The notes under the pieces were generated by a model. It worked only from the letters and a program-made list of their open reading frames with translations, did not search any database and was not told the DNA's origin. A stretch of DNA of 64,000 nucleotides from Enterobacter sp. BIGb0383 (GTDB lineage Bacteria; Pseudomonadota; Gammaproteobacteria; Enterobacterales; Enterobacteriaceae), in contig NZ_RJKQ01000001.1 of the NCBI RefSeq assembly GCF_003751845.1, positions 1,426,001 through 1,490,000 on the forward strand, read 5' to 3'. This document shows, piece by piece, positions 19,647 to 29,994 of this stretch. Each line of letters starts with the position of its first letter. Position 1 is the stretch's first letter. The position numbers were made by a program, and so were the translations under genes.

Positions 19647-19720
19647 CATTGTTACAGAATTATGACAAATGCGCCAAAAGACACAAAATTTCACTTAGTC
19701 ACTTTCGAATTGAGCGCGAA

Positions 19721-19740
19721 TATGCTCGCAATCAAACATT
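19721..19740. promoter_or_regulatory. GlpR operator upstream of glpA
   Basis: TATGCTCGCAATCAAACATT closely fits the GlpR consensus WATGTTCGWTAWCGAACATW as recalled. It lies 54 bp before glpA. A weaker half-site-rich copy (TTTCGAATTGAGCGCGAA) precedes it from about 19703. Confidence 0.7.
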
Positions 19741-19793
19741 CCATGCTTTTTGTATGGTTAACTGCGCAAAAGTGATGGAGTGAGGGAGTACAA

Positions 19794-21419
19794 ATGCAAA
19801 GTCGAGCGCTGGAAAGCGATGTGATTATCATTGGCGGGGGCGCGACCGGTGCCGGAATTGCGCGAGACTGCGCCCTGCGAGGGCTGCGGGTCACCCTGCT
19901 GGAACGCCATGATATTGCCACCGGCGCCACCGGGCGCAACCACGGCCTACTGCACAGCGGCGCACGCTATGCGGTGACCGACGGCGAATCCGCACGGGAA
20001 TGTATCAGTGAGAACCAGATCCTCAAGCGAATCGCCCGCCACTGCATTGAGGCGACGGACGGCCTCTTTATTACCCTCCCGGAGGACGATCTCGCCTTTC
20101 AGAGCACCTTTATTCGCGCCTGCGAAGCCGCAGGCATCAGCGCGGAGGCTATCGACCCACGGCTGGCGCTGCAGATGGAGCCGCAGATCAACCCGCAGCT
20201 GGTCGGCGCGATCAAAGTCCCGGATGGCACCGTCGATCCCTTCCGTCTTACGGCCGCCAATATGCTCGATGCCCGCGAGCACGGGGCGACGATCCTCACC
20301 GGTCACGAGGTCACCGGTCTTATCCGCACCGGCGACCGCGTCGAGGGCGTCAGGGTTCGGCATCCTCTGACGGGTGAAACGATGGCCCTCTCTGCACCGA
20401 TAGTGGTAAACGCCGCCGGGATCTGGGGCCAGCATATTGCTGAATATGCCGATTTGAGCGTGAAGATGTTCCCGGCAAAAGGCTCGCTGCTGATCCTCGA
20501 TCACCGTATTAATCAGCATGTGATTAACCGCTGCCGCAAACCCTCTGACGCCGATATTCTGGTGCCCGGCGATACGATTTCCCTGATTGGCACCACCTCA
20601 ACCCATATTGACTATCGCGATATCGACAGCCATCGCGTCACCGCCGACGAAGTCGATACCCTTCTGCGCGAAGGCGAAAAGCTGGCGCCGATCATGGCGA
20701 AAACGCGTATTCTGCGCGCCTATGCCGGGGTCAGGCCGCTGGTGGCCAGCGATGATGACCCGACCGGTCGCAACGTCAGCCGCGGCATTGTGCTGCTCGA
20801 TCACGCCTCCCGCGACGGGCTGGAGGGGTTTATTACCATCACCGGCGGAAAGCTGATGACCTATCGCCTGATGGCGGAGTGGGCCACCGATGCCGTCTGC
20901 CGCAAGCTGGGCAATACCCACGCCTGCGTCACCGCCGACCAGCCGCTGCCCGGTTCGCAGGAGGAGACGGAGAAGACCCTGAAGCGAATTATCTCCCTGC
21001 CCACGCCCCTGCGCGGATCGGCGGTCTGGCGACACGGTGACCGTACGCCGGCCTGGATTGGCGATTCGCGCCAGTCCCGTAGCCTGATTTGTGAATGTGA
21101 AGCGGTCACCGCCGGAGAGGTCAAATACGCGGTTGAGAATCTGGCGGTCAACACCCTCTCCGACCTACGCCGCCGGACCCGCATCGGGATGGGCACCTGC
21201 CAGGGAGAACTGTGCGCCTGCCGCGCCGCCGGTATGCTCAATACCCTGCAGGTCACCACGCCCGCCCAGTCTATCGACCAGCTGTCGGACTTTTTAAATG
21301 AGCGCTGGAAAGGGATCCAGCCCGTTGCCTGGGGCGATACCCTGCGCGAAAGTGAATTTACCCGCTGGGTCTGGCAAGGCCTGTGCGGTCTGGAAAAGGA
21401 GCAGCAGCATGAAATTTGA
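19794..21419 (+). CDS. glpA: Anaerobic glycerol-3-phosphate dehydrogenase subunit A
   Basis: 541-aa FAD-dependent catalytic subunit of the anaerobic GlpABC dehydrogenase, oxidising glycerol-3-phosphate to dihydroxyacetone phosphate. The FAD dinucleotide fold [17 protein letters not shown] is at the N-terminus, the DAO domain follows, and the C-terminal BFD-like [2Fe-2S] domain has [10 protein letters not shown] and [13 protein letters not shown]. First gene of glpACB; its 3' end overlaps glpB by 11 bp. Confidence 0.97.
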   Translation: MQSRALESDVIIIGGGATGAGIARDCALRGLRVTLLERHDIATGATGRNHGLLHSGARYAVTDGESARECISENQILKRIARHCIEATDGLFITLPEDDLAFQSTFIRACEAAGISAEAIDPRLALQMEPQINPQLVGAIKVPDGTVDPFRLTAANMLDAREHGATILTGHEVTGLIRTGDRVEGVRVRHPLTGETMALSAPIVVNAAGIWGQHIAEYADLSVKMFPAKGSLLILDHRINQHVINRCRKPSDADILVPGDTISLIGTTSTHIDYRDIDSHRVTADEVDTLLREGEKLAPIMAKTRILRAYAGVRPLVASDDDPTGRNVSRGIVLLDHASRDGLEGFITITGGKLMTYRLMAEWATDAVCRKLGNTHACVTADQPLPGSQEETEKTLKRIISLPTPLRGSAVWRHGDRTPAWIGDSRQSRSLICECEAVTAGEVKYAVENLAVNTLSDLRRRTRIGMGTCQGELCACRAAGMLNTLQVTTPAQSIDQLSDFLNERWKGIQPVAWGDTLRESEFTRWVWQGLCGLEKEQQHEI

Positions 21420-22662
21420 CGCGGTGATTATCGGTGGCGGCCTGAGCGGCCTGCTGTGCGGTCTGGCGCTTAATCAACACGGGCTAAGCTGCGCCATCGT
21501 CAGCCGGGGACAGAGCGGGCTGTTTTTCGCGTCCGGCTCGCTGGATTTACTCTCTGCCCTGCCCGACGGCACGCCGGTCAGCGACACCGCAGCGGGATTA
21601 CATATCCTCGCCCGACAGGCCCCGGAACATCCTTACGTCCGTATCGGGACCGATAAAGTGATGGATTATGCCCGCCAGGCGCAGAGCCTGCTGGTGGAAA
21701 GCGGTATCCCGATGGTCGGCCAGCCGGAGCAGCCTCATCAGCGCATTACCCCGCTGGGTACGCGCCGTGCGGCCTGGCTTAGTCCGCCAGAGGTGCCGGT
21801 CGGTTCACTGGCAGGACAGCGTATTCGGATAGTGGGCATTAGCGGTTTTGCCGATTTTCAGCCGCAGCTCGCCGCGGCCGGGCTGGCGAAAGAAGGCGCA
21901 CGGGTTGATACGGCGGAGATCGTCCTGCCGGAGCTGGACGTGCTGCGGGATAACCCGACCGAGTTTCGCTCGGCAAATATTGCCCGCCTGCTGGAAACCG
22001 AGGCCATGTGGACGGTGCTGCGCGCCGCCCTGCTGCCGCTGACTCAGGAGGCCGACGCGCTGTTTATGCCCGCCTGCTTTGGCCTGAACGACTACCGGCT
22101 ATTTAACTGGCTACAACGCGAGCTCCCCTGCCCTCTGTTCCTGCTGCCCACGCTGCCGCCGTCGGTGCCCGGCATGCGTATCCATACTCAGCTTCAGCGT
22201 CAGTTTATTAAAACCGGCGGGATCTGGATGGCGGGAGATGAAGTCACTCATCTAGAACATCAGCATGGCGAGGTAGCGGCCGTGCGCACCCGCAACCACG
22301 GCGATATTGCCCTGCGCCCGCGCTTTACGGTGCTGGCCAGCGGCAGCTTTTTCAGCAATGGCCTGATCGCCAGCCGCGAAGGCATCCGCGAAACGGTACT
22401 GGGGCTGGATGTGATGCAGTCCGCATCCCGCGCCGACTGGTATCACAGCGATTTCTTTCAGCCCCAGCCCTGGCAGCAGTTCGGCGTGACAACCGATGCC
22501 AGCCTGCGTCCGGCGCTGCAGGGTCAGCGCTTTAATAATCTGTTTGCCACCGGCGCGGTGCTGGGGGGATTTGACCCTGTTGCTCAGGGCTGCGGCGGCG
22601 GCGTTTGTGCCGTCACCGCCCTGCATGTGGCACAGCAGATCGTCGCCGGAGGCGCACAATGA
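21409..22662 (+). CDS. glpB: Anaerobic glycerol-3-phosphate dehydrogenase subunit B
   Basis: 417-aa subunit with FMN/FAD-type nucleotide fold [19 protein letters not shown] directly at the N-terminus, and closing motif [14 protein letters not shown] followed by [10 protein letters not shown]. The frame is open further upstream inside glpA, but ATG at 21409 has AAGGAG ahead of it and gives the E. coli-like N-terminus and length (419 there), so longer starts are rejected. It couples GlpA to the membrane subunit GlpC. Confidence 0.96.
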   Translation: MKFDAVIIGGGLSGLLCGLALNQHGLSCAIVSRGQSGLFFASGSLDLLSALPDGTPVSDTAAGLHILARQAPEHPYVRIGTDKVMDYARQAQSLLVESGIPMVGQPEQPHQRITPLGTRRAAWLSPPEVPVGSLAGQRIRIVGISGFADFQPQLAAAGLAKEGARVDTAEIVLPELDVLRDNPTEFRSANIARLLETEAMWTVLRAALLPLTQEADALFMPACFGLNDYRLFNWLQRELPCPLFLLPTLPPSVPGMRIHTQLQRQFIKTGGIWMAGDEVTHLEHQHGEVAAVRTRNHGDIALRPRFTVLASGSFFSNGLIASREGIRETVLGLDVMQSASRADWYHSDFFQPQPWQQFGVTTDASLRPALQGQRFNNLFATGAVLGGFDPVAQGCGGGVCAVTALHVAQQIVAGGAQ

Positions 22663-23852
22663 ACGACACCCGTTTTGAAAGCTGCATTAAATGCACGGTC
22701 TGTACCACCGCCTGCCCGGTGAGTCGCGTCAATCCCCGCTATCCCGGCCCGAAGCAGGCCGGTCCCGACGGCGAACGTCTGCGTCTGAAGGATGGCGCAC
22801 TCTATGATGAGGCGCTGAAATACTGTATCAACTGCAAACGCTGCGAGGTCGCCTGCCCGTCTGATGTCAAAATCGGCGACATTATTCAGCGCGCCCGCGC
22901 CAGACATGAAAAACACACGCCTTCCCTGCGCAACGCGATCCTCAGTCATACGGATCTGATGGGCAGCGTCTCCACGCCGTTCGCCCCGCTGGTTAACGCC
23001 GCAACCGGACTAAAACCGGTACGTCGACTGCTCGATATGGCCCTCAAGATAGACCATCGCCGCAGCCTGCCGAAATATGCCTCCGGCGGCACATTCCGCC
23101 GCTGGTATCGCCGCGAGGCCGCGCAGCAGGCGCAGTTTAGCGAGCAGGTTGCCTTTTTTCACGGCTGCTACGTCAACTACAACCATCCCCAGCTCGGCAA
23201 GGATCTGCTGCGGGTGATCAACGCCCTGGGCGTGGGCGTACAGCTGTTAAATAAAGAGAAGTGCTGCGGCGTGCCGCTGATTGCCAACGGCTTTACGGAG
23301 AAAGCGCGTAAACAGGCGACCGGCAACGTGGCCTCACTGCGCGAGGCCATTATCGACAAGAATATGACGGTGCTGGCGACCTCATCGACCTGTACCTTCA
23401 CCCTGCGCGATGAGTACCCGCATCTGCTCGATGTCGATAATCACGATCTGCGCGATAACATCGAACTGGCCACCCGCTGGATCTGGCGTCAGCTCGACGC
23501 GGGCAAAACGCTCCCGCTGCGCCCGCTGCCGCTGAAGGTGGTCTATCACACGCCCTGTCATATGGAGAAAATGGGCTGGACGCTCTACACCCTGACGCTG
23601 CTGCGCCAGATCCCCGGCCTGCAGCTACAGGTGCTGGACTCACAGTGCTGCGGTATCGCCGGTACCTACGGGTTTAAATCGGAGAACTACCCCACCTCGC
23701 AGGCAATAGGCGCCCCGCTGTTTCAGCAGATTGAAGAGAGCGACGCGGATCTGGTGGTGACGGACTGCGAAACCTGCAAATGGCAGATCGAGATGTCCAC
23801 CAGCAAACGCTGTGAACATCCGATCTCTTTGCTGGCGCAGGCGCTTAGCTAA
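22659..23852 (+). CDS. glpC: Anaerobic glycerol-3-phosphate dehydrogenase subunit C
   Basis: 397-aa iron-sulfur membrane-anchor subunit. Two [4Fe-4S] motifs, [14 protein letters not shown] and [13 protein letters not shown], are near the N-terminus. Two CCG-domain repeats follow with EKCCGVPL and [11 protein letters not shown]. It passes electrons to menaquinone, made by the men cluster further along. The ATG at 22659 overlaps the glpB stop by 4 bp. Confidence 0.97.
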   Translation: MNDTRFESCIKCTVCTTACPVSRVNPRYPGPKQAGPDGERLRLKDGALYDEALKYCINCKRCEVACPSDVKIGDIIQRARARHEKHTPSLRNAILSHTDLMGSVSTPFAPLVNAATGLKPVRRLLDMALKIDHRRSLPKYASGGTFRRWYRREAAQQAQFSEQVAFFHGCYVNYNHPQLGKDLLRVINALGVGVQLLNKEKCCGVPLIANGFTEKARKQATGNVASLREAIIDKNMTVLATSSTCTFTLRDEYPHLLDVDNHDLRDNIELATRWIWRQLDAGKTLPLRPLPLKVVYHTPCHMEKMGWTLYTLTLLRQIPGLQLQVLDSQCCGIAGTYGFKSENYPTSQAIGAPLFQQIEESDADLVVTDCETCKWQIEMSTSKRCEHPISLLAQALS

Positions 23853-23874
23853 CCTCTGTCTTTTTAACGTTCAC

Positions 23875-23903
23875 GCGATGCCGGAAAACATGCCCGGCAT
23901 CGC
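23875..23903 (+). terminator. Hairpin after glpC
   Basis: GCGATGCCGG (23875-23884) pairs with CCGGCATCGC (23894-23903). It is REP-like: strong, GC-rich and without a T-run. It may end or stabilise the glpACB transcript. Confidence 0.55.
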
Positions 23904-24057
23904 ACCCGCCACTTTGCGAAAGTGTTGCGTTTGTTATCAAACCTTGTGACCCCACCCTAATATTCTGATTAATAATAAAAAGTCTTTTCAATCACAAAGG
24001 GAGTTTTCTTGATGTGCCTTAATGGCGCGTGGAATAAGCGTGCTCAGGAGAACAGGG

Positions 24058-27000
24058 ATGAACATAAAAAAACACCACCGGTTGAAAACAAAACACGCCC
24101 CGCTTGCCATCCTGCTTTATTCGATTTTACCGGGACAAACGGTTTTATGTTACGCCGGGGAGTCGATTCAGGTCGCAGCAGGTAATACGCAAATCAATCA
24201 GACGCCCGGCGGCGTCCCCGTGATTAATATTGCCCCGCCGAATCAGGCGGGGATCTCTCATAACCAGTATCACCAGTTCAACGTTGAGCAACAGGGTGCG
24301 ATCCTTAATAACGCCGCCGGGCAATCCGCCCAAACGCGGCTGGCGGGCAGCATTGCCGCCAACCCTCATCTGGCGGCAGGAAATGCCGCCTCAGGGATTG
24401 TTAATGAGGTGGTTTCCGGCAATCGTTCACAGCTGAAGGGCTATCTTGAGGTCGCCGGAACGGCCGCCAGCGTTGTGGTCGCAAACCCCTATGGTATTAC
24501 CTGCAACGGCTGCGGCTTTATCAATACCCCACGCGTTGTCCTGACCACCGGCAAACCTGAGTGGGGACAGAATGGAGAGTTGCAGGCTCTGGAGGTTAAA
24601 CAGGGCACGATTTTACTGGAAGGAAAAGGGCTGGATGCCAGCCAGAGTGACAAACTGGCACTGATCGCTCGTGCAGCTGAACTCAATGCCCAACTCAACG
24701 GTAAGGATACGACGGTGATCCTCGGCAGCAACCGCGTAACGGCTGACAGGCAAATTATACCGCTGGAGACTGCAGAGGGTGACATTCAGGTGGCTATCGA
24801 TACGGGGGCATTGGGAGGTATGTACAGCCACCGGATCAGACTGGTTGCCAGTGAAAAAGGCGTGGGCGTGAACCTGGCGAACCTGGTGGCCAGCCAGGGA
24901 AATATCGAGCTGAAAAGTAATGGTCAGCTGGTACTGAATAATGCCGCCGCGAAGGCAGATTTGCGGGTTCAGTCCGACGATATCAGATTGCAGGGAAACC
25001 ACCAGGCCGGAGGAGATATTCAACTGTCTGGCGAGTCTCTTCAGGTAGAGAATGCGCAGGTGCAGTCTGGTAACGATTTAACTATCCATGCATCGCTCAG
25101 CAGTGAAAATAGTACTTATCAAAGTGGCAACGACATCATTATTAATGGCGATCTTAATGCAGAAAAAAGCCATTTTTCCGCCCGGAAAAATATCACTATC
25201 GGGCCGAAATCCGACGAGGAGCGCAATAGCGTCGTCGTTTCAGGCGGGAAATTAACGACAGAGCAAGGGGATATTAATATACATGGGGGGTACTTTTCTC
25301 TGTACTCGGACTCTGATGACGCAATCCCTCCGGAGATCAAAGCAGGTCGGCATATCGCTATCCAGGCAGACGATATCACGATCAAGGATCGCGTAAACTG
25401 GACTGAAAATGACCCGGAACCAGATACCTGGACTGCGAAGTGGATCAGGCCGCGGCTGTCCGGTCAGGGCAATATCGCTTTGACGGCAAATGATAATATG
25501 CGCATTCGTCATGTGCAGATGGATGCCGGTGGCAACGTCAGTTTTCGCGCAAACAATTTCGACAGCGCAGGCGAAGGCTACCATGGATCCTCTGGCGACA
25601 GAGGAACATCCGGTTTTTATGAGGATTATTATGTCGGATATTCTGACATAAAAAGCGGCGGCAGCCTGGACTTCACCTTCGGCGACTATGCGGTATTATA
25701 TTCCACAAACATAGAGGCTAAAGAAAGCATCAATATTAACGCGGCAGGCATGCTGGCGCTGTCAGGCAACTCGGATTTTTACACCTCCGATATCATGACC
25801 CGATACCAGTTTCACGGCGCTAACTTCACTGGCCGGGATCTGGCGATTAATGCCGAAGAACTTTATATCACCGGCGGTAAATTTAACGCTGATAACACGC
25901 TCTCTTTTTCCTCTGCCAGAGATATGACTCTCAACGGTATTTCCCGGTACTATGGCGACGATGCTAACAAGGAATATTATGAGCGCTGGTTCCCCACCGA
26001 GTTATCGGCGGGTGGTGCGCTTTGGCTTAACGCATCAGGAAATCTTAACGCCACGGCCGTTAAGCTTTCCGCCACCGGGGATGTGAAGCTTTATGCCACT
26101 GAGGGTATCTCGCTGGTCAGTGAGAATGACACCAAAAATCATAAATATCTCGACAGCACCCAGCACTGGATTGAAAACGGCATAACGTTAGTCACCAGCG
26201 CTCGCGATATTATTCTTGATGCCGGGGCGGATATCATCACTCACGCCAGCACATTGATTGCCGGAAGAGATATCACGCTGGCGTCCACAAAGGCGATCCA
26301 TCTTAATACGGTACAGGCGGAAGATTACAAACGCAGCAGTGATTATACACAACAGCAAGAAGAGCATTATATTCGCCAGGCGAGTACCGAATTAACCAGC
26401 GCCCGGAATATCAGCTTAACCAGCGGGGGAAGTCTTTCCCTGCAGGCTGCAAAACTGGAGGCCAAAGGCAGCATTGGTCTGGCGTCAGGAGAGAATATTC
26501 ATCTGGAGAGTGCGACGGAGAGCGATTACTATTTTTATGAGAAAAATACCGCATCAAGCAATATTCTCTCTTCAACCCGTCAGCAAACCCTTTATGAAGA
26601 CTACGCCACGCTGGAAAAGGGCACCCTGCTAAGCGCAGATACGCTCTCTGTCTATGCCGCAAACGATCTGAAGATGACCGGCTCTGCGCTGATCGGCGAC
26701 AGCGCACTGCTGATCAACGCGGTCAATGACGTCTCCCTGGCCGCCGCCGATGAAGAATTTTCCAGTATACGCATCGAAAACGTCAGTAAAAGCGGGATCT
26801 TTAGCGGGGGAACTTTCGGTTTTACTATCGGCAAAAAATCCTCCCGCCATAAGGTGGAAGAAAACGGCATCACACAGAGTCAGAGCCTGAGTACGCTCGG
26901 CAGCACTGCCGGAGACGTGACCATTAATGCCGGTGGCCAGGCTGAACTAACCGGGGCCGATATGATTGCCGCCCGGAAGCTCGCCCTCTTTGCCCGTAAC

Positions 27001-29583
27001 ATCCAGATTCAGCCGGGGCGGGACGATCTGCAGCGCTATGAGCGGCTGGAGCACAGCGTTCGGGGACTGACGTTTGCGCTTTCAGGCACCCTCGTCAATG
27101 CCATCACCAGCGCGTTAAACACCGTCCATTCTGTCAGGGAGGCGGGGTTAAACCGGGTGTCAGCACTTCGCGGCTTACAGACAATACTTTCCGGGGTCCA
27201 GGTGGCCCAGTCCGCTGCCGCCAACGCCAGTGAACCGGCTGCCAGCATGGTCGGCATCTCGGCCTCCCTGGGCCAGCAAAAATCGGTCATGGAGCGCCGG
27301 GATACTTCCAGCATTGTTAACCGTTCAGAAATCAGCAGCGGCGACGAAACCTGGATCGTCGCTGATAATAATTTGCTGATTGCCGGCAGCCGGTTAACGG
27401 CAGGCGGCGATATCGCGCTGGAGGCTGGTCATCATCTGCTGCTGGCCGCAGCGGCCAGTACCCACAAGAACAGCAGTAAGAACAGCAGCTCTGGCGGTAG
27501 CGTGGGCATCAGTTTTGGCCTGGGACAGAGCAGCGGATTTAGCGTAACGGCAGGCGCGAACTACAGCAAAGGCAAAGAGAACGGCAGCACCACGGAGATG
27601 ATTGAAACGCTGGTGAACAGTGGCAATCAGGTGGAACTGCGTGCCGGGAAGGATATCGCCCTGATTGGCGCCCAGGTCAGCGGTGATAAAGTTGTCGTCA
27701 GGGCGGGAAACCGCCTCAGTATGACCAGCCTGCAGGACAGCGATAGCTATGAAGCGAAGCAGGACAGCATCAGCGGCAATATGAGCGTCGCCGTGTTTGG
27801 TGCAGGAGGATCGGCAAGCCTCAGCGCCAGCAGCCAGCGGATAAATAGTGACTACCTGAGTGTTGTCGAACAAACCGGAATTTACGCCGGGTCGGCAGGG
27901 TTTGATATTGAGGTGCAGGGCCACAGCTGGCTGGACGGGGCCGTGATCGCCTCCCGGGCGGGCACGGAAGATAACCGCCTGCTGACAAAAACGCTGGGCT
28001 GGCGCGATATTCTGAATTCTGCCAGCTATGAGACGCAGCAGTCCGCGATCGGCGCAGGCACCGGAGGCGGCGGCGGTAGCGTGGGCGGCGGCAGTGACCA
28101 GGCCAGCAGTTGGACCCGCGCCGCACTCTCCCCTGCTCTGCTGACCATTACGGCACCAGAGACCCAACTGCAGGCTATCGCCACCCTAAGCCAGGATGTC
28201 GCCAATGCTAACCAGCAGCTTTCACCCATCTTTGATCTGGAAAAGGAACAAAAGCGATTACAGACGCTACAGCTGATAGGGGAAATCGGGGCCCAGATCG
28301 GGGATATTGCGCGGACGCAGGGAGATATCAACGGTCTGAATGCCGCAAAAGAGAAATATCCGGGTCTGAGTCCTGACGCGCTGAGAAAAACCGATATCTA
28401 CCTGGCTGAAATACAGAAGTTTGGCACCGGTAGCGCCATCCAGCAGGGCATCCAGGCGGCAACGGCGGCAATACAGGGGCTGGCGGGTGGAAATATCGCT
28501 CAGGCGGCGAGTGGCGCAGCGGCACCTTATCTGGCAGAAGTGATTAAACAGTACGCGCCGGATGAAGCCAGCCGCGTAATCGCCCATGCGGCGGTAGCCG
28601 GAGTGATAGCGGCGGCACAGGGTAACACAGCCGCCGCTGGCGCGGCAGGGGCAGCCACCACGGCGCTGATGGGGGAAGCCATCAAAAAGGCGCTGTACGG
28701 TGACGTTCCGGTGAGCCAACTGAGCGAAGAACAGAAGCAGACGCTGGTGGCTCTGGGAAGCCTGGCTGCGGGTTTGGCTGGCGGGCTCACCGGAGATAAC
28801 CCGGGTGATGCCTTAGCCGGGGCGCAGGCAGGCCAGAATGAAATCAGCAATAATATGGCCAGCATGGGTATGTTGCAGCGGATGCTGGCGCTAGAGCTAC
28901 TGAACTCAGCGGCTATAGCCGAAGCCGGTGAAGGCGGCGCAAACGAGCAGGCAGCGCTGGCGCTGACAAAAGCGGTAAAGAAAGGACTGAGCGCAGCCTG
29001 TCTGGAAAATCCGAGTTGTGTCATCATGGCGGTGGTTATGGCACAGCAGAACGGTGACAGTGCCAGCAGCAACGCCGGGCCAAATGCCGGAGCAAATCTG
29101 ACAGACACGGAGAAGGCTGAGCTCGGTGGGGCGGGATCGGGTACACCGGGCGGCTGGGAACCTCAGGATGAGGAGAATGAGCGCAACAGTGAGACTGTTA
29201 AACAGCAGAAAGAGCATTTTGATGAGCTGAGCAAGCTTTATGACAAGAGCAATGCATCGCAAAATCTGAATATAGATGGTCAGACAATCCGTCAAGGCGA
29301 GGTGAGTAATAATTACGGCACAACGAAGGTGTTTGAAAGCCAGAACCTTACCGATCAACAGATCTATAAATATGCTCAGCAACTGGCAGGTGAAACACCG
29401 CTGAAGGAAGTGAGATCGGGGATCTATACGTCTAAATTATCAGATGGCTCGGTGTTAACACTCAGAAATGTGTCGACATCTGAAGCTCAAACTGGAGCTC
29501 GTTGGACCATAGATATACGTAACAGCCGGAAACTAACTGAGTTAGGTAATAAATACTCACGCGTGGAGATTAAATTCAAATGA
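24058..29583 (+). CDS. Two-partner-secretion exoprotein, CdiA/filamentous haemagglutinin type, with variable C-terminus
   Basis: 1841 aa. I chose ATG at 24058 (MNIKKHHRLKTKHAPLAILL), with AGGAG 8-12 bp upstream; an in-frame ATG at 24022 would add 12 residues but lacks a well-spaced site. After the signal peptide, residues up to about 280 form the TPS/haemagglutination-activity domain with family motifs NPHL and NPYGITCNGCGFIN. A long run of beta-helical repeats follows. Near residue 1595 comes a pre-toxin-like region (LSEEQKQTL, LAAGLAGGLTGDN) that ends in NEISNN where CdiA proteins read VENN. The last 242 residues (28855-29580) form the variable tip; its final 130 look more AT-rich and match no family I can name. 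The next gene overlaps by 4 bp. No TpsB gene is adjacent. Contact-dependent inhibition is an inference. Confidence 0.88.
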   Translation: MNIKKHHRLKTKHAPLAILLYSILPGQTVLCYAGESIQVAAGNTQINQTPGGVPVINIAPPNQAGISHNQYHQFNVEQQGAILNNAAGQSAQTRLAGSIAANPHLAAGNAASGIVNEVVSGNRSQLKGYLEVAGTAASVVVANPYGITCNGCGFINTPRVVLTTGKPEWGQNGELQALEVKQGTILLEGKGLDASQSDKLALIARAAELNAQLNGKDTTVILGSNRVTADRQIIPLETAEGDIQVAIDTGALGGMYSHRIRLVASEKGVGVNLANLVASQGNIELKSNGQLVLNNAAAKADLRVQSDDIRLQGNHQAGGDIQLSGESLQVENAQVQSGNDLTIHASLSSENSTYQSGNDIIINGDLNAEKSHFSARKNITIGPKSDEERNSVVVSGGKLTTEQGDINIHGGYFSLYSDSDDAIPPEIKAGRHIAIQADDITIKDRVNWTENDPEPDTWTAKWIRPRLSGQGNIALTANDNMRIRHVQMDAGGNVSFRANNFDSAGEGYHGSSGDRGTSGFYEDYYVGYSDIKSGGSLDFTFGDYAVLYSTNIEAKESININAAGMLALSGNSDFYTSDIMTRYQFHGANFTGRDLAINAEELYITGGKFNADNTLSFSSARDMTLNGISRYYGDDANKEYYERWFPTELSAGGALWLNASGNLNATAVKLSATGDVKLYATEGISLVSENDTKNHKYLDSTQHWIENGITLVTSARDIILDAGADIITHASTLIAGRDITLASTKAIHLNTVQAEDYKRSSDYTQQQEEHYIRQASTELTSARNISLTSGGSLSLQAAKLEAKGSIGLASGENIHLESATESDYYFYEKNTASSNILSSTRQQTLYEDYATLEKGTLLSADTLSVYAANDLKMTGSALIGDSALLINAVNDVSLAAADEEFSSIRIENVSKSGIFSGGTFGFTIGKKSSRHKVEENGITQSQSLSTLGSTAGDVTINAGGQAELTGADMIAARKLALFARNIQIQPGRDDLQRYERLEHSVRGLTFALSGTLVNAITSALNTVHSVREAGLNRVSALRGLQTILSGVQVAQSAAANASEPAASMVGISASLGQQKSVMERRDTSSIVNRSEISSGDETWIVADNNLLIAGSRLTAGGDIALEAGHHLLLAAAASTHKNSSKNSSSGGSVGISFGLGQSSGFSVTAGANYSKGKENGSTTEMIETLVNSGNQVELRAGKDIALIGAQVSGDKVVVRAGNRLSMTSLQDSDSYEAKQDSISGNMSVAVFGAGGSASLSASSQRINSDYLSVVEQTGIYAGSAGFDIEVQGHSWLDGAVIASRAGTEDNRLLTKTLGWRDILNSASYETQQSAIGAGTGGGGGSVGGGSDQASSWTRAALSPALLTITAPETQLQAIATLSQDVANANQQLSPIFDLEKEQKRLQTLQLIGEIGAQIGDIARTQGDINGLNAAKEKYPGLSPDALRKTDIYLAEIQKFGTGSAIQQGIQAATAAIQGLAGGNIAQAASGAAAPYLAEVIKQYAPDEASRVIAHAAVAGVIAAAQGNTAAAGAAGAATTALMGEAIKKALYGDVPVSQLSEEQKQTLVALGSLAAGLAGGLTGDNPGDALAGAQAGQNEISNNMASMGMLQRMLALELLNSAAIAEAGEGGANEQAALALTKAVKKGLSAACLENPSCVIMAVVMAQQNGDSASSNAGPNAGANLTDTEKAELGGAGSGTPGGWEPQDEENERNSETVKQQKEHFDELSKLYDKSNASQNLNIDGQTIRQGEVSNNYGTTKVFESQNLTDQQIYKYAQQLAGETPLKEVRSGIYTSKLSDGSVLTLRNVSTSEAQTGARWTIDIRNSRKLTELGNKYSRVEIKFK

Positions 29584-29936
29584 TTCACGAGCTAAGTGAA
29601 ATAGAATATAAAGAACTAGCGGATGCAGCTCAAGGACAAACGCTTGATGCCATTCTGTGTTATTCAGTTCCGGAGCCTTGCCCTACCGGCTTTAGCTTTA
29701 CTGACAGGAGGGAAATATTTTTATGGGCATTAAAACGTCTTTTAAATGATGGCCGTATTAAGCTTGCCAAGCACGGTAAGTTCCTGGAGGGGAGCGTTGA
29801 TGAACAGGTTGAACGCTTCCGCCAGGCGTTGCCAAAAACAGAAGAAGAAATGGAGGATGGCATCTGGTTCTTTGATGAGGTTTGCCCTGGTGGTGCTGTA
29901 TGGGTACTTGAAGACGGCTCTCTTGAGTGGACTTAA
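29580..29936 (+). CDS. DUF596-like protein, candidate immunity protein
   Basis: 118 aa, small, soluble and acidic, with no signal peptide. The C-terminal half (GRIKLAKHGKFLEGS, EEMEDGIWFFDEV, CPGGAVWVLEDGSLEWT) resembles the DUF596 family as I recall it, whose members are often found beside CdiA/haemagglutinin genes. Its ATG overlaps the exoprotein stop codon (ATGA). Position and coupling are what is expected for an immunity protein neutralising the upstream C-terminal toxin in kin cells. Immunity is an inference; no toxin activity is shown by sequence. Confidence 0.8.
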   Translation: MIHELSEIEYKELADAAQGQTLDAILCYSVPEPCPTGFSFTDRREIFLWALKRLLNDGRIKLAKHGKFLEGSVDEQVERFRQALPKTEEEMEDGIWFFDEVCPGGAVWVLEDGSLEWT

Positions 29937-29963
29937 TCCGGGAATATTTTTACACCTGAAAAC

Positions 29964-29989
29964 ATCGGGAAGCGCCTTCGCTTCCCGAT
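29964..29989. terminator. Hairpin between the immunity-like gene and yfaY
   Basis: ATCGGGAAGCG (29964-29974) and CGCTTCCCGAT (29979-29989) are perfect complements with a 4-nt loop. It separates convergent genes and has weak T-richness on either side. Confidence 0.7.
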
Positions 29990-29994
29990 AAGCA

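Noticed and set aside
21298-21408. N-terminal extension of glpB inside glpA
   Set aside because: The FAD-fold N-terminus begins at ATG 21409 with AAGGAG ahead, and the shorter protein has the family length.
24012-24057. ATG 24012 preceded by AAGGGAG as the exoprotein start
   Set aside because: It is in a different frame from the exoprotein and gives a short peptide without homology.
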